Positions 10,024 to 19,027 of a DNA stretch of 64,000 bases are shown in pieces. Position numbers and translations under genes: made by a program. Each line of letters opens with the position of its first letter. The first letter of the stretch is position 1. This stretch comes from an uncultured Rickettsiales bacterium (GTDB lineage Bacteria > Pseudomonadota > Alphaproteobacteria > UBA8366). Location of the stretch: contig CAJWTF010000001.1 of assembly GCA_913046825.1 (NCBI GenBank), positions 1-64,000 on the forward strand. The letters run 5' to 3'. Under the pieces are notes generated by a model that saw nothing but the letters and a program-made list of their open reading frames with translations, did not search any database and was not told the origin of the DNA.

Positions 10024-10866
10024 ATGAAGCGTGCCATTATCACCGCCGCAATGGCGGTTGTGCCGTTCATTGTCTTGCCCGCCGCCGCGCAAACCAAGCC
10101 AGCCGCTGCCCAAGAAAAAATCATCGTCGCCATCGTTGACGGAGAGAACATCTATTCGTCGGATGTGGTGATGCTTTTCCAGACCCTGCCCGAGCAATAC
10201 CGCCAAGCCGGATTGGGCCAAATGGCAGATCAGATCGTCGAACGGTTGATCGAGCAAACCTTGATCTCGAACGCAGCGCGCAAGAGCGGGTTAACGGAAA
10301 CGGCGGAGGTCAAACGGCGGATCAAGGTCCTGTCCGACGGCATCCTCCAGCAAATGTATCTTGATAATAAAATCGGCGAGCAATTGACCGACGATGCACT
10401 AAAGGCCGCCTACCGCGAACAAATCGCAGGTGCTAAACGCCCCGAGGAAATCCGCGCACGCCACATCTTGGTGAAAACTGAAGCGGAAGCGAAGAAGATT
10501 ATTGCGGAGTTGGCCGATAAAGGCGATTTCGCTGCGGCCGCAAAAAAACACTCAACCGGGCCTTCCGGCGTTAAGGGCGGCGATTTGGGATTTTTCTCCG
10601 ACGGTATGATGGTGCCCGAATTCTCAAAAGCAGCCTTCGCGCTTAAGGCCGGTGAATTCACCAAGGCACCGGTCAAAACACAGTTCGGCTGGCACATCAT
10701 CAAATTGGAGGAACGCCGCAAAGCAGAAGCCGCCCCCTTCAACGAAGTCGCACCCAAACTTCGCCAGGAACTCGGCCGTAAAGCTTACGAAAAAATCGTC
10801 GCCGACTTGCGCGCCACGGCGAAAATATCCAAACCGGGGCAAGCACCGAAGCTCATAGGGAAATAG
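10024..10866 (+). CDS. Periplasmic peptidyl-prolyl cis-trans isomerase (parvulin, PpiC/SurA type)
   Basis: This 280-residue secreted folding factor has an N-terminal signal peptide (residues ~1-23, with VVPFIVLPAAAQ). Residues ~35-120 form a SurA_N-like helical chaperone region. The parvulin domain is at ~139-235, recognisable by RARHILVKTEAEA, FAAAAKKHSTGPSG, GGDLGFFSDGMMVPEF and the end motif TQFGWHIIKLE. Proteins of this kind help fold outer-membrane proteins in the periplasm. It begins 101 bases after cobB and has its own spacing and ribosome site (AAGGATC). It is probably an independent unit. Confidence 0.95.
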   Translation: MKRAIITAAMAVVPFIVLPAAAQTKPAAAQEKIIVAIVDGENIYSSDVVMLFQTLPEQYRQAGLGQMADQIVERLIEQTLISNAARKSGLTETAEVKRRIKVLSDGILQQMYLDNKIGEQLTDDALKAAYREQIAGAKRPEEIRARHILVKTEAEAKKIIAELADKGDFAAAAKKHSTGPSGVKGGDLGFFSDGMMVPEFSKAAFALKAGEFTKAPVKTQFGWHIIKLEERRKAEAAPFNEVAPKLRQELGRKAYEKIVADLRATAKISKPGQAPKLIGK

Positions 10867-11083
10867 CCATCGAGATCAAAAGGATACAGAAATGAAGCTC
10901 CACGCGTATTTTTTAAAACGCGCTCAATAGGACACCAACGCGATGGAGCGACGAGGGCTGTGTACTGTGAGTAAAGCGCGGGCATCTGCCGCCCGCATGA
11001 GTTCGCAGACATATCGATCGTGAGGTCCGCTCAGGCCAAAATTTCGAATTTTCTCCACAGGTCATGGAACGAGAATAGAAAAA

Positions 11084-11127
11084 TTCGTCATCCCGGGACG
11101 GGCAAAGCCTGTACCCGGAATGACGAA
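11084..11127. repeat. Inverted repeat, dispersed palindrome type
   Basis: The arms TTCGTCATCCCGGG and CCCGGAATGACGAA lie at the two ends of a 44-base element. It is the only structure in the 277-base gap between the parvulin gene and the convergent selenoprotein gene. Elements of this shape (GTCATCCCGGG) are common dispersed repeats in alphaproteobacteria. Here it could also serve as a terminator for either gene, but no T-tract follows. Confidence 0.6.
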
Positions 11128-11143
11128 TGCAGAGGGACAGCCC

Positions 11144-12889
11144 CTACCTATTCCGGGCCGCCCTTAGCTTAGTACTCCAATCCGTCGGCAATTTGATGCC
11201 CTTCTGCGTCGTGTATCCCAACATGCCGTTGTGGATGAACAGATAGCAGTTCGTCCGTAACGGATCGCCGGAGACCGCAATCAGAATATCCTCCGGCACG
11301 CAGACCAACGGCACTAAACGATTTGGGTCATCGGACTCGCCGAATACTTTCGGCGCTTGGCCCAACCGTGCCATATCCGAGAGTTTGCGTTGCCCCGGCA
11401 CGAAGTTTGTGTACTCACCAATATATTTCTCGAACTTCTCCGCCGTAATCCGCGCATTCTCGAACAGCCATTGCCGGACATCCTGCTTCGACAGGCCGGA
11501 CTTCGCCAACACTTGGGCGATGATCGGGCTCAACACCAAAAGCGGCTGATAGGTGCCAGTCGCGATCCCCACCGTAAAGCACAGCTCCCAACCAGTATGC
11601 TTGATCAGGCTATCGGCGAGATAGGGCAGCACCCGGTCGGCCGAATTGCCGAAGACCGAGACGATGACGTTACCGCCGGTATAGCGGGAAATGGTAATGG
11701 CATTTTCCCCCTTCGCCGCACCTGCATCTTCGCCGAGTGTGGTCCATCCCATGTCGCGGATTGCATCCTCGTTCTCCGCCATGACCACTCGCCAGGTATT
11801 GCCGAACGTTCCCTTGTCATTCCCATGCAACAGGAATCCAGCGACATTCCTCAGATAAAGCCGCCAGAAACGCCCGATACTAGTGTTCGGCTGAAAGCCG
11901 TCACGCAACGCGCCTTGCTCGTAGTTGAAGTTCAGTTCCTTGATCAGCGACCCGTTGAGCACGATCAGCGTCTCCGCCCCCGGCGTGTTCCCGCTGTGCT
12001 CGACCCCATAGCGGGGATCGGCCATGGCTTCCGCCAGCGCCACCAGGATCGGCATGTATTCCGGGCGACAGCCCGCCATCACGCCGTTCACCGCGACATT
12101 CCAGATCGTCGCTTCTCGGTTATCCGGGAGCATCTTCCCCAACACTTCTTGGGGTTGCCGATCCGTAAAGGCGAGGAACTCCTCAATCTTATCCATGGTC
12201 GGCGGGACGATGGGCAAACCGTCGGTCCAGCCGTTCTCCAGGAACAAGCGATTCACTTCCTCGAAGGTCCCTTCGAACAGGACCTCGCCTGGCGCAGGCT
12301 CCTGCAGCGCCTGTGCGGCGGGCGGTTGCTCAGTCAAATTGCGGATGACTTCGTCGACGGTGACGTCGAGGACGTTTTCGCGCAATTCATCGTCGGTCTG
12401 CACGTCCACATGCCCCGGCACCTTGGCCAGCGGCAGGTTCGGCATGCCAAGCCCGGACGAAGTCGTGCCTGCTTGGCCTACAAACCCTTCACAAACGAGG
12501 GAGGAGGAAGGGACTCCGGCTTCTTCGGCAGCTGCGCTTGCCCGCAACACGGCGGGCGTGCAGCTACCTCAACAACCCATCCCGGAAATGATAGCGTCAG
12601 TCCCGGTCGATTTCATCTTGTCCGCAAGGCCCGCGACAACTGCGTGCTCGTCGCCGCCATGGGTCGAGCCAAAGGCGTCGTAATTGACGAACTTAATCTT
12701 CGGATAGCGCTGTTTCAGACCTTCTTCCAGGAGCGGAAAAATCTCATCGCCCCGAAACAAATAGTCCCAGACGAAACCGACGGTCTTGCCCTCCAGCGAG
12801 TCCAGACGATTGGCGAGAGGTGCGATCTCCTGCGTTTTCTCGCCGCGCGGCCAGACCACCGAATAAGCGGTAGGCTCGTTCATCAACAT
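11144..12889 (-). CDS. UGSC family selenoprotein (Sec at codon 107), fused to a large C-terminal domain
   Basis: Two open stretches in the same minus-strand frame are separated only by a TGA at 12571-12569. Read as selenocysteine, they give one protein of 581 residues from the ATG at 12889 (AAGGAG seven bases upstream). The UGA sits in GMGC-Sec-GSCTPA, the motif that names the UGSC (seleno)protein family, giving a U-x-x-C redox pair (Sec107/Cys110) beside Cys106. Residues ~20-185 form the UGSC domain, a Rossmann-like fold by pattern (GKTVGFVWDYLFRGD, TDAIISGMGC). Residues ~205-581 are a second domain with NGWTDGLPIVPPT and NATISIGRF-like segments, which I do not recognise. A SECIS-like hairpin follows the UGA at once. 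The biochemical role is unknown; the family is thought to be redox-active. It is divergent from a TauD-type dioxygenase. No selA, selB, selD or tRNA-Sec gene is in the window. Confidence 0.88.
12527..12568 (-). promoter_or_regulatory. Bacterial SECIS-like stem-loop just after the Sec codon
   Basis: It starts at the first base after the UGA. A 9-bp lower stem pairs 12568-12560 with 12535-12527 (GGUAGCUGC against GCAGCUGCC, one G-U pair). A 2/4-base internal loop follows, then a 6-bp upper stem pairing 12557-12552 with 12545-12540 (GCCCGC against GCGGGC). The apical loop is six bases, CGUGUU, at 12551-12546. The loop begins 17 bases after the UGA, and a G and U are available in it, as in known SelB-bound hairpins. 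It also encodes GSCTPAVLRASAAA, so it is under double constraint. Confidence 0.8.
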
Positions 12890-13001
12890 GGACGTTCTCC
12901 TTCCCGAAAATGAAACCTGTTGCCAAGGAATATCGCCCACCCTGCGGCGACGGCAAGGATGGGGTCTTGTCAATCATGGGTCACAGCTCGACTATTTAGA
13001 T

Positions 13002-13907
13002 ATGACCAGTTTTGACATTAAACCGAGCGGTGCCGCCCTCGGCGCCGAAATCTCCGGAATAGACCTGTCCTCCGATGTCTCGAGGGAGGTGGCCGACGCC
13101 CTCTGCGACGCATGGCACAAACATCTAGTCCTGCTGTTTCGCGACCAATCACTCGACGATTCCGCATTACTCAAAGCTTCCAGCATTTTTGGCCCCGTAC
13201 AAGAAGGCGGCGCCCAGAAGTATTTCCGCAAGGGCGGGTTCAAGAAAGGAACGAGCCTGCTGGCGGACTACCCCGAAATCACCGTCGTCTCAAACTTAGA
13301 CGAGCGAGGAAATCCGGTGCGCAAGAATGCCGGGCTCGGCAGCGGTGAGGTGGTGTGGCATTCGGACAATTCCTATATCGAGAAACCGCCCGCCGGAAGC
13401 ATGCTCTACGCGATCGACATACCCGATGGTGGCGGCGGCGATACCTCATTCGCGAACCAGTATTTGGCTTATGAAAGCTTGCCCGAGATCATGCGCATCG
13501 CGGTTCAAGGAAAACTGCAACTCCACGATTCAAGTCGCAACAGTGCCGGTGTGCTGCGCCCCACTGCCAAGCTACCGGCAACGCCGGAAGAGGTCGAAGG
13601 GCCCGTTCATCCACTGGTGCGCATTCATCCGGCAACGCGCAAGAAAGCACTCTATCTTGGACGCCGTCGGGTTTGGCCGTCGAACTATATTCTCGGCATG
13701 CCTAACGAGCGCAGCGAAGCGCTACTGGATCGTCTCTGGCGGCACGCGACTCAAGATGATTACACCTGGACCCACAAGTGGCGACCGGGCGACGTGCTGT
13801 TGTGGGATAACCGCTGCGCCTTGCATCACCGGACCGAGGTCGACCACGCGCGCCCCCGAATCCTGCACCGCACTCAGATACAAGGCGAGACAATCATTCC
13901 TGGGTGA
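13002..13907 (+). CDS. TauD/TfdA family Fe(II)/2-oxoglutarate dioxygenase
   Basis: This 301-residue non-heme iron oxygenase has iron ligands His120 and Asp122 (VWHSDNSY) and His275 (DNRCALHH). The 2-oxoglutarate-binding arginine lies in RILHRTQIQG (Arg286/Arg290), at the spacing seen in TauD. It couples succinate formation to hydroxylation of a small carboxylate or sulfonate; the substrate cannot be told. The start at 13002 is chosen because residues MTSFDIKPSGAALGAEISG match the family N-terminus. A longer frame from 12888 would overlap the selenoprotein start region. It is transcribed divergently from the UGSC selenoprotein with about 110 bases between starts, so a shared regulatory region is likely. 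Confidence 0.93.
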   Translation: MTSFDIKPSGAALGAEISGIDLSSDVSREVADALCDAWHKHLVLLFRDQSLDDSALLKASSIFGPVQEGGAQKYFRKGGFKKGTSLLADYPEITVVSNLDERGNPVRKNAGLGSGEVVWHSDNSYIEKPPAGSMLYAIDIPDGGGGDTSFANQYLAYESLPEIMRIAVQGKLQLHDSSRNSAGVLRPTAKLPATPEEVEGPVHPLVRIHPATRKKALYLGRRRVWPSNYILGMPNERSEALLDRLWRHATQDDYTWTHKWRPGDVLLWDNRCALHHRTEVDHARPRILHRTQIQGETIIPG

Positions 13908-13921
13908 GCGCAGAGTCATCC

Positions 13922-13993
13922 TTCGACAGGCTCAGGATGACCCGTTTTTCGTGATGCAACATTCCCCACTTTCGTCATCCTGAGCCTGTCGAA
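13922..13993. repeat. Long perfect inverted repeat (20-bp arms)
   Basis: The arms at 13922-13941 and 13974-13993 are exact reverse complements; the right arm reads GTCATCCTGAGCCTGTCGAA. A 32-base spacer separates them. The left arm plus its flank (from 13915) can itself form a smaller hairpin. This sequence type is a very common intergenic dispersed repeat in proteobacteria. It lies between the dioxygenase and the ABM gene and may form a strong mRNA hairpin. Confidence 0.85.
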
Positions 13994-14068
13994 CGATGCC
14001 CCCACTCGCCTCACCCAAGATCAGAGCTAAATATCGCCAAAAGCAAACAAGCCTAAAAGGAGAGCGAA

Positions 14069-14356
14069 ATGCGCGGCATCGTGGCAACAATTAAAGTGAA
14101 AGACGGTATGGCGGACGACTTCGTCGGGGCGGCGATGAAACTCGTCGAAGCGGTGAACGCGAACGAGCCGGATTGCCTGCTCTATCAGCTCTATCGCACC
14201 GACGATGCGCATACATTCGTCTTCATGGAGCGCTACAAGGATGAAGCCGCGACCGAGTTCCACCGCAACTCCGATCACTTCAAGACCTTGGGCGCTGCAA
14301 TGGGGCCCTTCATGGCCGGACGCCCGGACGTCCAGCGAATGGAAGAAATCGAATAG
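14069..14356 (+). CDS. Antibiotic biosynthesis monooxygenase (ABM/YgiN-like) domain protein
   Basis: This 95-residue single-domain protein has the dimeric ferredoxin-like ABM fold by pattern: MRGIVATIKVKDGMADDFVGA (first strand and helix), EPDCLLYQLYRTDDAHTFVFMERY (central strands) and the conserved HRNSDHFKTLGAAMGPFM helix. Family members include quinol monooxygenases and small heme- or cofactor-free oxygenases, and some have no known activity. It is preceded by AAAAGGAGAG and follows the dioxygenase at ~160 bases across the inverted repeat. The broken beta-propeller gene starts 12 bases after it, so the two were probably one operon. Confidence 0.85.
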   Translation: MRGIVATIKVKDGMADDFVGAAMKLVEAVNANEPDCLLYQLYRTDDAHTFVFMERYKDEAATEFHRNSDHFKTLGAAMGPFMAGRPDVQRMEEIE

Positions 14357-14368
14357 ACGACATCGACG

Positions 14369-15264
14369 ATGGATTTTGAGATTGAACGGCTGGGTAACGG
14401 CCTAATCATTGCGCCCGATATTGATGCAAGGATTGGCACGAATATCAACGGCCCCTCGTTGATCCGAGCACCCGATTGGCTCGCCAATCCGCTCGGGCGT
14501 TACTACCTCTGCTTTGCGGACCATAACGGGAGCTATATCCGGCTCGCGGTCGCGGATACTGTCGAGGGTCCATGGCGCACCCATGAGGACGAAATTCTGG
14601 ATCTGGCGGACATTTATTTCATCAACCGCATCGCCTCGCCGGAGATTTATATCGACGACGCAGCGAAGTCGATCCGTCTCTATTTTCACGGTGCACCGGT
14701 TACAAGCCTGACGGTGGACAAATTCAAGGAACGCGGGTCGCGGAATCGAGTGACGGTCTAACCTTCACTGTCCGGGAGCTCCTTCTCGGCCCCGCCTATT
14801 TCCGGGTCTTCCAGCAGGACGGCGCCTTCTACGCGTTCGCGCGAACCGCAGAGTTGCTTCGCTCTCCCGATGGAATTCAACCGTTTGAGTCGCTGGGCAT
14901 CCCAAACGGGTTTCCGGAAGACATTCGGCACGTCGCCCTCTGGCGGCGAAGCGAGACTGAGATGACCATGTTTCACGCGGTTATCGGCGAGTCACCGGAA
15001 GTGATTTACGCCTGCCCATTCCGTATGGACGGGGATCCATCCGATTGATGGGCTGGTGATTCCATTGAGATTATGCGCCCAGAATTTGTTTATGAAGGCG
15101 TCGAGCTACCGCTGCTTCCGTCCGAACGCGACGCCATCGACATCCCTGCTAATCAGCTCCGTGACCCAGATATCTTTGTTGATGACGACGGAACGATATA
15201 CATGCCCTACGGAATTGCGGGCGAGGCAGGAATCGCCTTGGCGAAAATCACCAAAGAACTTTAA
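14369..15264 (+). pseudogene. Broken beta-propeller (glycosyl-hydrolase-43-like) gene
   Basis: A start at 14369 opens a 110-codon stretch with ANPLGRYYLCFADHNGSYIR and TVEGPWRTHE, typical of five-bladed propellers of the GH43/GH32 type. Near 14700 the coherent sequence jumps to another frame (HGAPVTS to KPDGGQIQGTRVAESSDGL) and continues with LGPAYFRVFQQDGAFYAFAR. At 15046-15048 an in-frame TGA interrupts it where tryptophan is plausible, and the protein resumes to the TAA at 15264 with the blade motif LRDPDIFVDDDGTIYMPYG. It therefore carries one frameshift and one nonsense codon. No Sec context or hairpin supports recoding here. It overlaps the convergent HyuB end by four bases. Confidence 0.75.
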
Positions 15265-16943
15265 TCGTCACCCGCATCGGCGGCACTCACTTCGCCATAG
15301 TGCTCCCGCACATACGCTTCACTCACCAATCCCGCCCGCAAATCTCGTTGGATCGCGGATTCCGAGCGCTTCGACGGCTTACCGAAACCGCCACCACCAG
15401 GGGCGCGGCAGAGGAACCGATCACCGGGACCTAGGGTGCGCTGGATGCCTGGCTCCTGGCGTTCACCGTTAACGTAGAGTTCACCATTGGGGGCACCGCC
15501 GCCGCCCTGTACACCGGGCACAGGGTGAATAAAGCGGCCACCTCGGAAGCTTACCAGAATGTCGTCGAGGGGACCGAGATCATCGCCCAGCACTTCGACC
15601 TCGAACTCCTGACCAAAACCACCGCGAAATTCACCTGGCCCGGCTGAGTCCTGCCAAAGGGCGCGCTTGGTCACCAAGATTGGCACTTCGCTTTCCAGCA
15701 CTTCCACCGGTGTGTTGCCGACATTGACCGGGAAAGTCAGGCACGAAACGCCGTCGCTGTCGGGCCTGGCCCCCATGCCGCCGTTGATGCAGTTGAGTGG
15801 TGCGAAGGGTGTGCCGTCCTGTTTCTTTCCAAAGAGATACTGCCCCCACATCGGCGTCGAGCCGGAGCCCGAGACGATGCGTTCCGGCACCGCATCCGCC
15901 AATGCGCAATAGATGATCTCCGCCAGATGATTGCCAATGGCCGTGCGCGCGAAGGTCGGTGCCGGGAAGGTGCAATTCACGACGCTGCCGTCATCCGCTT
16001 TGATCGTGAGAACACGTAAGGTGCCCTCGTTGATCTTGATCGACAAATCGAGCGCCGCGTTCACCGCGAATGTCGTATAAGAGGACGCATAGGTCAGGGT
16101 GCAATTCACCGCTGACTTCACCTGGGGCGAACTGCCGCCATAGTCGATCTCAATCGTCTCGCCGGCGATCGTGACCTGACAGCGGATGGTGACCTCCTCG
16201 CCGTTTTCGATATCGATAATGGCTTTGTGGCGATAGACGCCATCGGGCAGTTTCGCGACTTCGGCGCGGGCCAAAGCCTCACTACGCTCAATGATCTCGT
16301 CAGCCAATTCCTGCAGGTTGCTCCAATCGCGCTCCACACAAACAGCCTTCATCCGCTCGCAGCCAACGTGATTGGCCGCGAACTGCGCCCGCAGATCACC
16401 GATGACGGTTCCCGCCGAGCGCACGTTGTTCTCGATAAACGCCAGCACGTCGGTATTCAGCTCACCCGCCTTGAAGATTTTCAGGTGCGGGATGCGCAGG
16501 CCTTCCTCGTAATTGTCGCGACTTTCCGTGGTGGCCCGCCGTCCGCCGATATCCACATGGTGGCAGCACGACACGGTGTAGCCAATTAACGCACCTTCGA
16601 AGAACACCGGCGTCGTCACCGTGATGTCGTTGTGATGGCCACTGCCTTCCCAGGGGTTGTTGCCGATCAAAACGTCACCGTCGACCAAGGTGTCGGGCGG
16701 ATTGTCGCGCAGCATGCAGCGCAACATATGCCCCAAGGGCCCGCAAAGACCCGGTGTTGAGTCCGGTGATTGCGCCAATAGCCGAGCTTCCCGGTCGAAG
16801 ATCGCGGTCGCGTAGTCGTTGACGTCCCGCACCACGGTCGAGAACGACGTCCGCTTCAGCGTCGCCGCGAGTTCGTCGACGGTCGAGTTCAGCCGCCGCC
16901 AAAACATTTCCAGCGTGATGGGATCGAGCTTCACTTGCGTCAT
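15261..16943 (-). CDS. Hydantoinase B / oxoprolinase family protein (HyuB)
   Basis: This 560-residue subunit belongs to the HyuB family (N-methylhydantoinase/5-oxoprolinase/acetone-carboxylase beta-like). The N-terminus KLDPITLEMFWRRLNSTVDELAATLKRTSFSTVVRD is the family hallmark. Later come NDPWEGSGHHNDIT-type residues (here NNPWEGSGHHNDITV, ~95-109), HHVDIGGR (~128-135) and the glycine-rich C-terminus (GPGEFRGGFGQEFE, CRAPGGGGFG). Its start overlaps the HyuA stop by four bases, so the two subunits are translationally coupled. Such pairs hydrolyse cyclic amides with ATP, but the substrate cannot be inferred. The last gene of a racemase/CoA-transferase-HyuA-HyuB operon. Confidence 0.94.
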   Translation of the reverse strand: MTQVKLDPITLEMFWRRLNSTVDELAATLKRTSFSTVVRDVNDYATAIFDREARLLAQSPDSTPGLCGPLGHMLRCMLRDNPPDTLVDGDVLIGNNPWEGSGHHNDITVTTPVFFEGALIGYTVSCCHHVDIGGRRATTESRDNYEEGLRIPHLKIFKAGELNTDVLAFIENNVRSAGTVIGDLRAQFAANHVGCERMKAVCVERDWSNLQELADEIIERSEALARAEVAKLPDGVYRHKAIIDIENGEEVTIRCQVTIAGETIEIDYGGSSPQVKSAVNCTLTYASSYTTFAVNAALDLSIKINEGTLRVLTIKADDGSVVNCTFPAPTFARTAIGNHLAEIIYCALADAVPERIVSGSGSTPMWGQYLFGKKQDGTPFAPLNCINGGMGARPDSDGVSCLTFPVNVGNTPVEVLESEVPILVTKRALWQDSAGPGEFRGGFGQEFEVEVLGDDLGPLDDILVSFRGGRFIHPVPGVQGGGGAPNGELYVNGERQEPGIQRTLGPGDRFLCRAPGGGGFGKPSKRSESAIQRDLRAGLVSEAYVREHYGEVSAADAGDD

Positions 16944-19018
16944 CGCACACCTCCCCGTCCGGCCAAGGACACCAACAGACTACCTTGCGCATCCACCGAC
17001 AGATTACCGTCACTGCCTATAATCGTCGTGGATTCATTCTCCTGCACGATCACAGGCCCGGCGCATTCAAATCCCGGCGAGAGATCGGCGCGCTCGTAGA
17101 TCACATGCGCCACGAACCCGCCAGCAACCGGACAGTACGCCTGGCGCTCGCCGATTGGCGTCGCCTGTCCGCCACCTATTTCCGAAGTCAGGGATACATT
17201 GCCCATGGGGGCGGTCGCGGTCAGGCGCAAATTAATGAACTCAAGCTCCAGATCGTCATAGGTGCGGCCGTAAAGTTTGCGATAGGTCTCATCAAACCAG
17301 CCGCGCACATCCGTCACGCTCGCGTCTGATAGCGGCGCATCAGGCAGGGGGATCGCCACGTTGTAGCCTTGTCCCACATAACGCATATCCGCAGCCCGTT
17401 CATAGGACAGCTCAGATGGATCAATCGACTCCGGCATCCGCTCGCTGCATTCCGACGCCATCGCCGTGAAGAGCGTATCGAGTATGGTGAAGTCCGCCGC
17501 CGCGACGCGCACCCGGTTCGTCCGCACCGTATCGTAGCTGACAGGTGCTACCACCATGCCAATGGCGGAGGCCACACCGGCGCGCGGCGGGATCAACACA
17601 CTACCGATCCCGAGCCGCCGGGCCAGATCGACCGCATGTACCGGCCCACATCCACCGAAGGCCACTAGGGTGTAGTATCCAGGGTCCTCGCCGTGTTCGG
17701 TCACATACACTTTTGCCGCGGCGGCCATGTTCTCGTTGACGATCCCGTGGATGCCGTATGCTGCCTGGGTCACGTCGAGCCCCAATGGATCGGCGACAAC
17801 ATTCCGGATTGCCGCTTCGGCGGCTTCCTTATCCAATGACATCTCACCACCGAGGAAATGCGCCGGATCGAGATATCCCAATACCAAGTCCGCGTCGGAG
17901 ACGCTCGGTTGCGTGCCCCCTTGGCCGTAACAGGCCGGGCCAGGATCGGCCCCGGCACTCTCCGGTCCCACCTGCAGCGTGCCGACTTCGGAGATATGCG
18001 CCAATGACCCCCCGCCCGCACCAATCTCCATGAGATCGAGGACCGGAACCTTCACAGGGATTCCGCTGCCGCGCTTGAAACGGTGGACATGGGCGACTTC
18101 GAATTCCGTCGTGCGCGACACACGGCCTTCCTGGACCAGGCACATCTTGGCGGTCGTCCCACCCATGTCGAAGGACAACACATGGTCCAAACCCGCGAGG
18201 CGCGCATAGTGAGCCGCCCCTAAGGCTCCTGCCGCCGGGCCGGATTCGATAATGCGGACGGGAAACTCCCGCGCCGTCCTCGCTGAATTGATGCCGCCGC
18301 TCGACTGCATCAACAGCAATTCACCGCCCACACCTAGACCACTCATGCGCTCCTCGAGCCGTGACAGGTATTGGGCCGTCGCCGGCTTCGTGTATGCATT
18401 CACCACTGTCGTGGATACACGTTCGTACTCGTTGATTTCCGGTAGCACTTCCGATGAAAGTGAGATCGGCAGATCCGGTGCCAGTTCCTCTATAGCAGCC
18501 CTTACCGCCTGTTCATGGATCGGGTTTTTGTAGGAATGCAGCAGGCAAACGGCGATGGATTCGATTCCTTCGCGCAGCAACGCTGCGATGGTTTCCTTCA
18601 ATGCCTCGCGGTCGAGGGTCTTGAGAACGCGGCCGTCCGCATGGACCCGCTCGATCGCTTCAAGCCGCAGAGCGCGCTCCACCAAGGGTTCCGGAAAGCT
18701 AATCTTGAGATCCCACCCGTCGTAGCGCTTCTCGCGGCCAATCTCGATGACGTCGCAAAAGCCCTCGGTCGTGATCAACCCGGTGCGGGCACCCTTGCGT
18801 TCAATTACCGCATTGATGACCAAGGTCGTCCCATGAATATGAGTGGCAAGATCAGTCGCGTCGCCGTTGAGCAACGATGCGACCCCCGCCTCCACCGCTA
18901 CAGACGGATCATCCGGCGTGGTCAGGCGTTTGTGAATCCGGATGTTGCCGGTCTCACCATCGACGAGGGCGAAATCCGTGAATGTACCGCCGATATCACT
19001 GCCGAGGCTGAGCGCCAT
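16940..19018 (-). CDS. Hydantoinase A / oxoprolinase family protein (HyuA)
   Basis: This 692-residue ATP-dependent partner of HyuB has the N-terminal actin-like phosphate motif SDIGGTFTDFALVD (residues ~7-20), followed by THIHGTTLVINAVIERKGA (~57-75). In mid-protein it has SFDMGGTTAKM (~280) and GAGGGSLAHI (~330). ASAIGMVVAPVSYDTVR near residue 500 is a conserved part of the C-terminal domain. It starts nine bases after the CaiB-family gene stop and overlaps HyuB, giving a tight three-gene operon. Members act on hydantoins, 5-oxoproline or ketones (acetone carboxylase). A second pair of identical subunit length lies at 58-62 kb. Confidence 0.95.
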   Translation of the reverse strand: MALSLGSDIGGTFTDFALVDGETGNIRIHKRLTTPDDPSVAVEAGVASLLNGDATDLATHIHGTTLVINAVIERKGARTGLITTEGFCDVIEIGREKRYDGWDLKISFPEPLVERALRLEAIERVHADGRVLKTLDREALKETIAALLREGIESIAVCLLHSYKNPIHEQAVRAAIEELAPDLPISLSSEVLPEINEYERVSTTVVNAYTKPATAQYLSRLEERMSGLGVGGELLLMQSSGGINSARTAREFPVRIIESGPAAGALGAAHYARLAGLDHVLSFDMGGTTAKMCLVQEGRVSRTTEFEVAHVHRFKRGSGIPVKVPVLDLMEIGAGGGSLAHISEVGTLQVGPESAGADPGPACYGQGGTQPSVSDADLVLGYLDPAHFLGGEMSLDKEAAEAAIRNVVADPLGLDVTQAAYGIHGIVNENMAAAAKVYVTEHGEDPGYYTLVAFGGCGPVHAVDLARRLGIGSVLIPPRAGVASAIGMVVAPVSYDTVRTNRVRVAAADFTILDTLFTAMASECSERMPESIDPSELSYERAADMRYVGQGYNVAIPLPDAPLSDASVTDVRGWFDETYRKLYGRTYDDLELEFINLRLTATAPMGNVSLTSEIGGGQATPIGERQAYCPVAGGFVAHVIYERADLSPGFECAGPVIVQENESTTIIGSDGNLSVDAQGSLLVSLAGRGGVR

Positions 19019-19027
19019 GGCGCGGCG

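Noticed and set aside
11357..12913. A 518-codon open frame opposite the selenoprotein gene
   Set aside because: It is antisense to a protein with clear domain motifs, and its own translation is arginine- and histidine-rich with no recognisable fold.
15046..15048. TGA in the broken propeller considered as a second selenocysteine
   Set aside because: No Cys/Sec context, no hairpin follows, and a frameshift also disables the gene.
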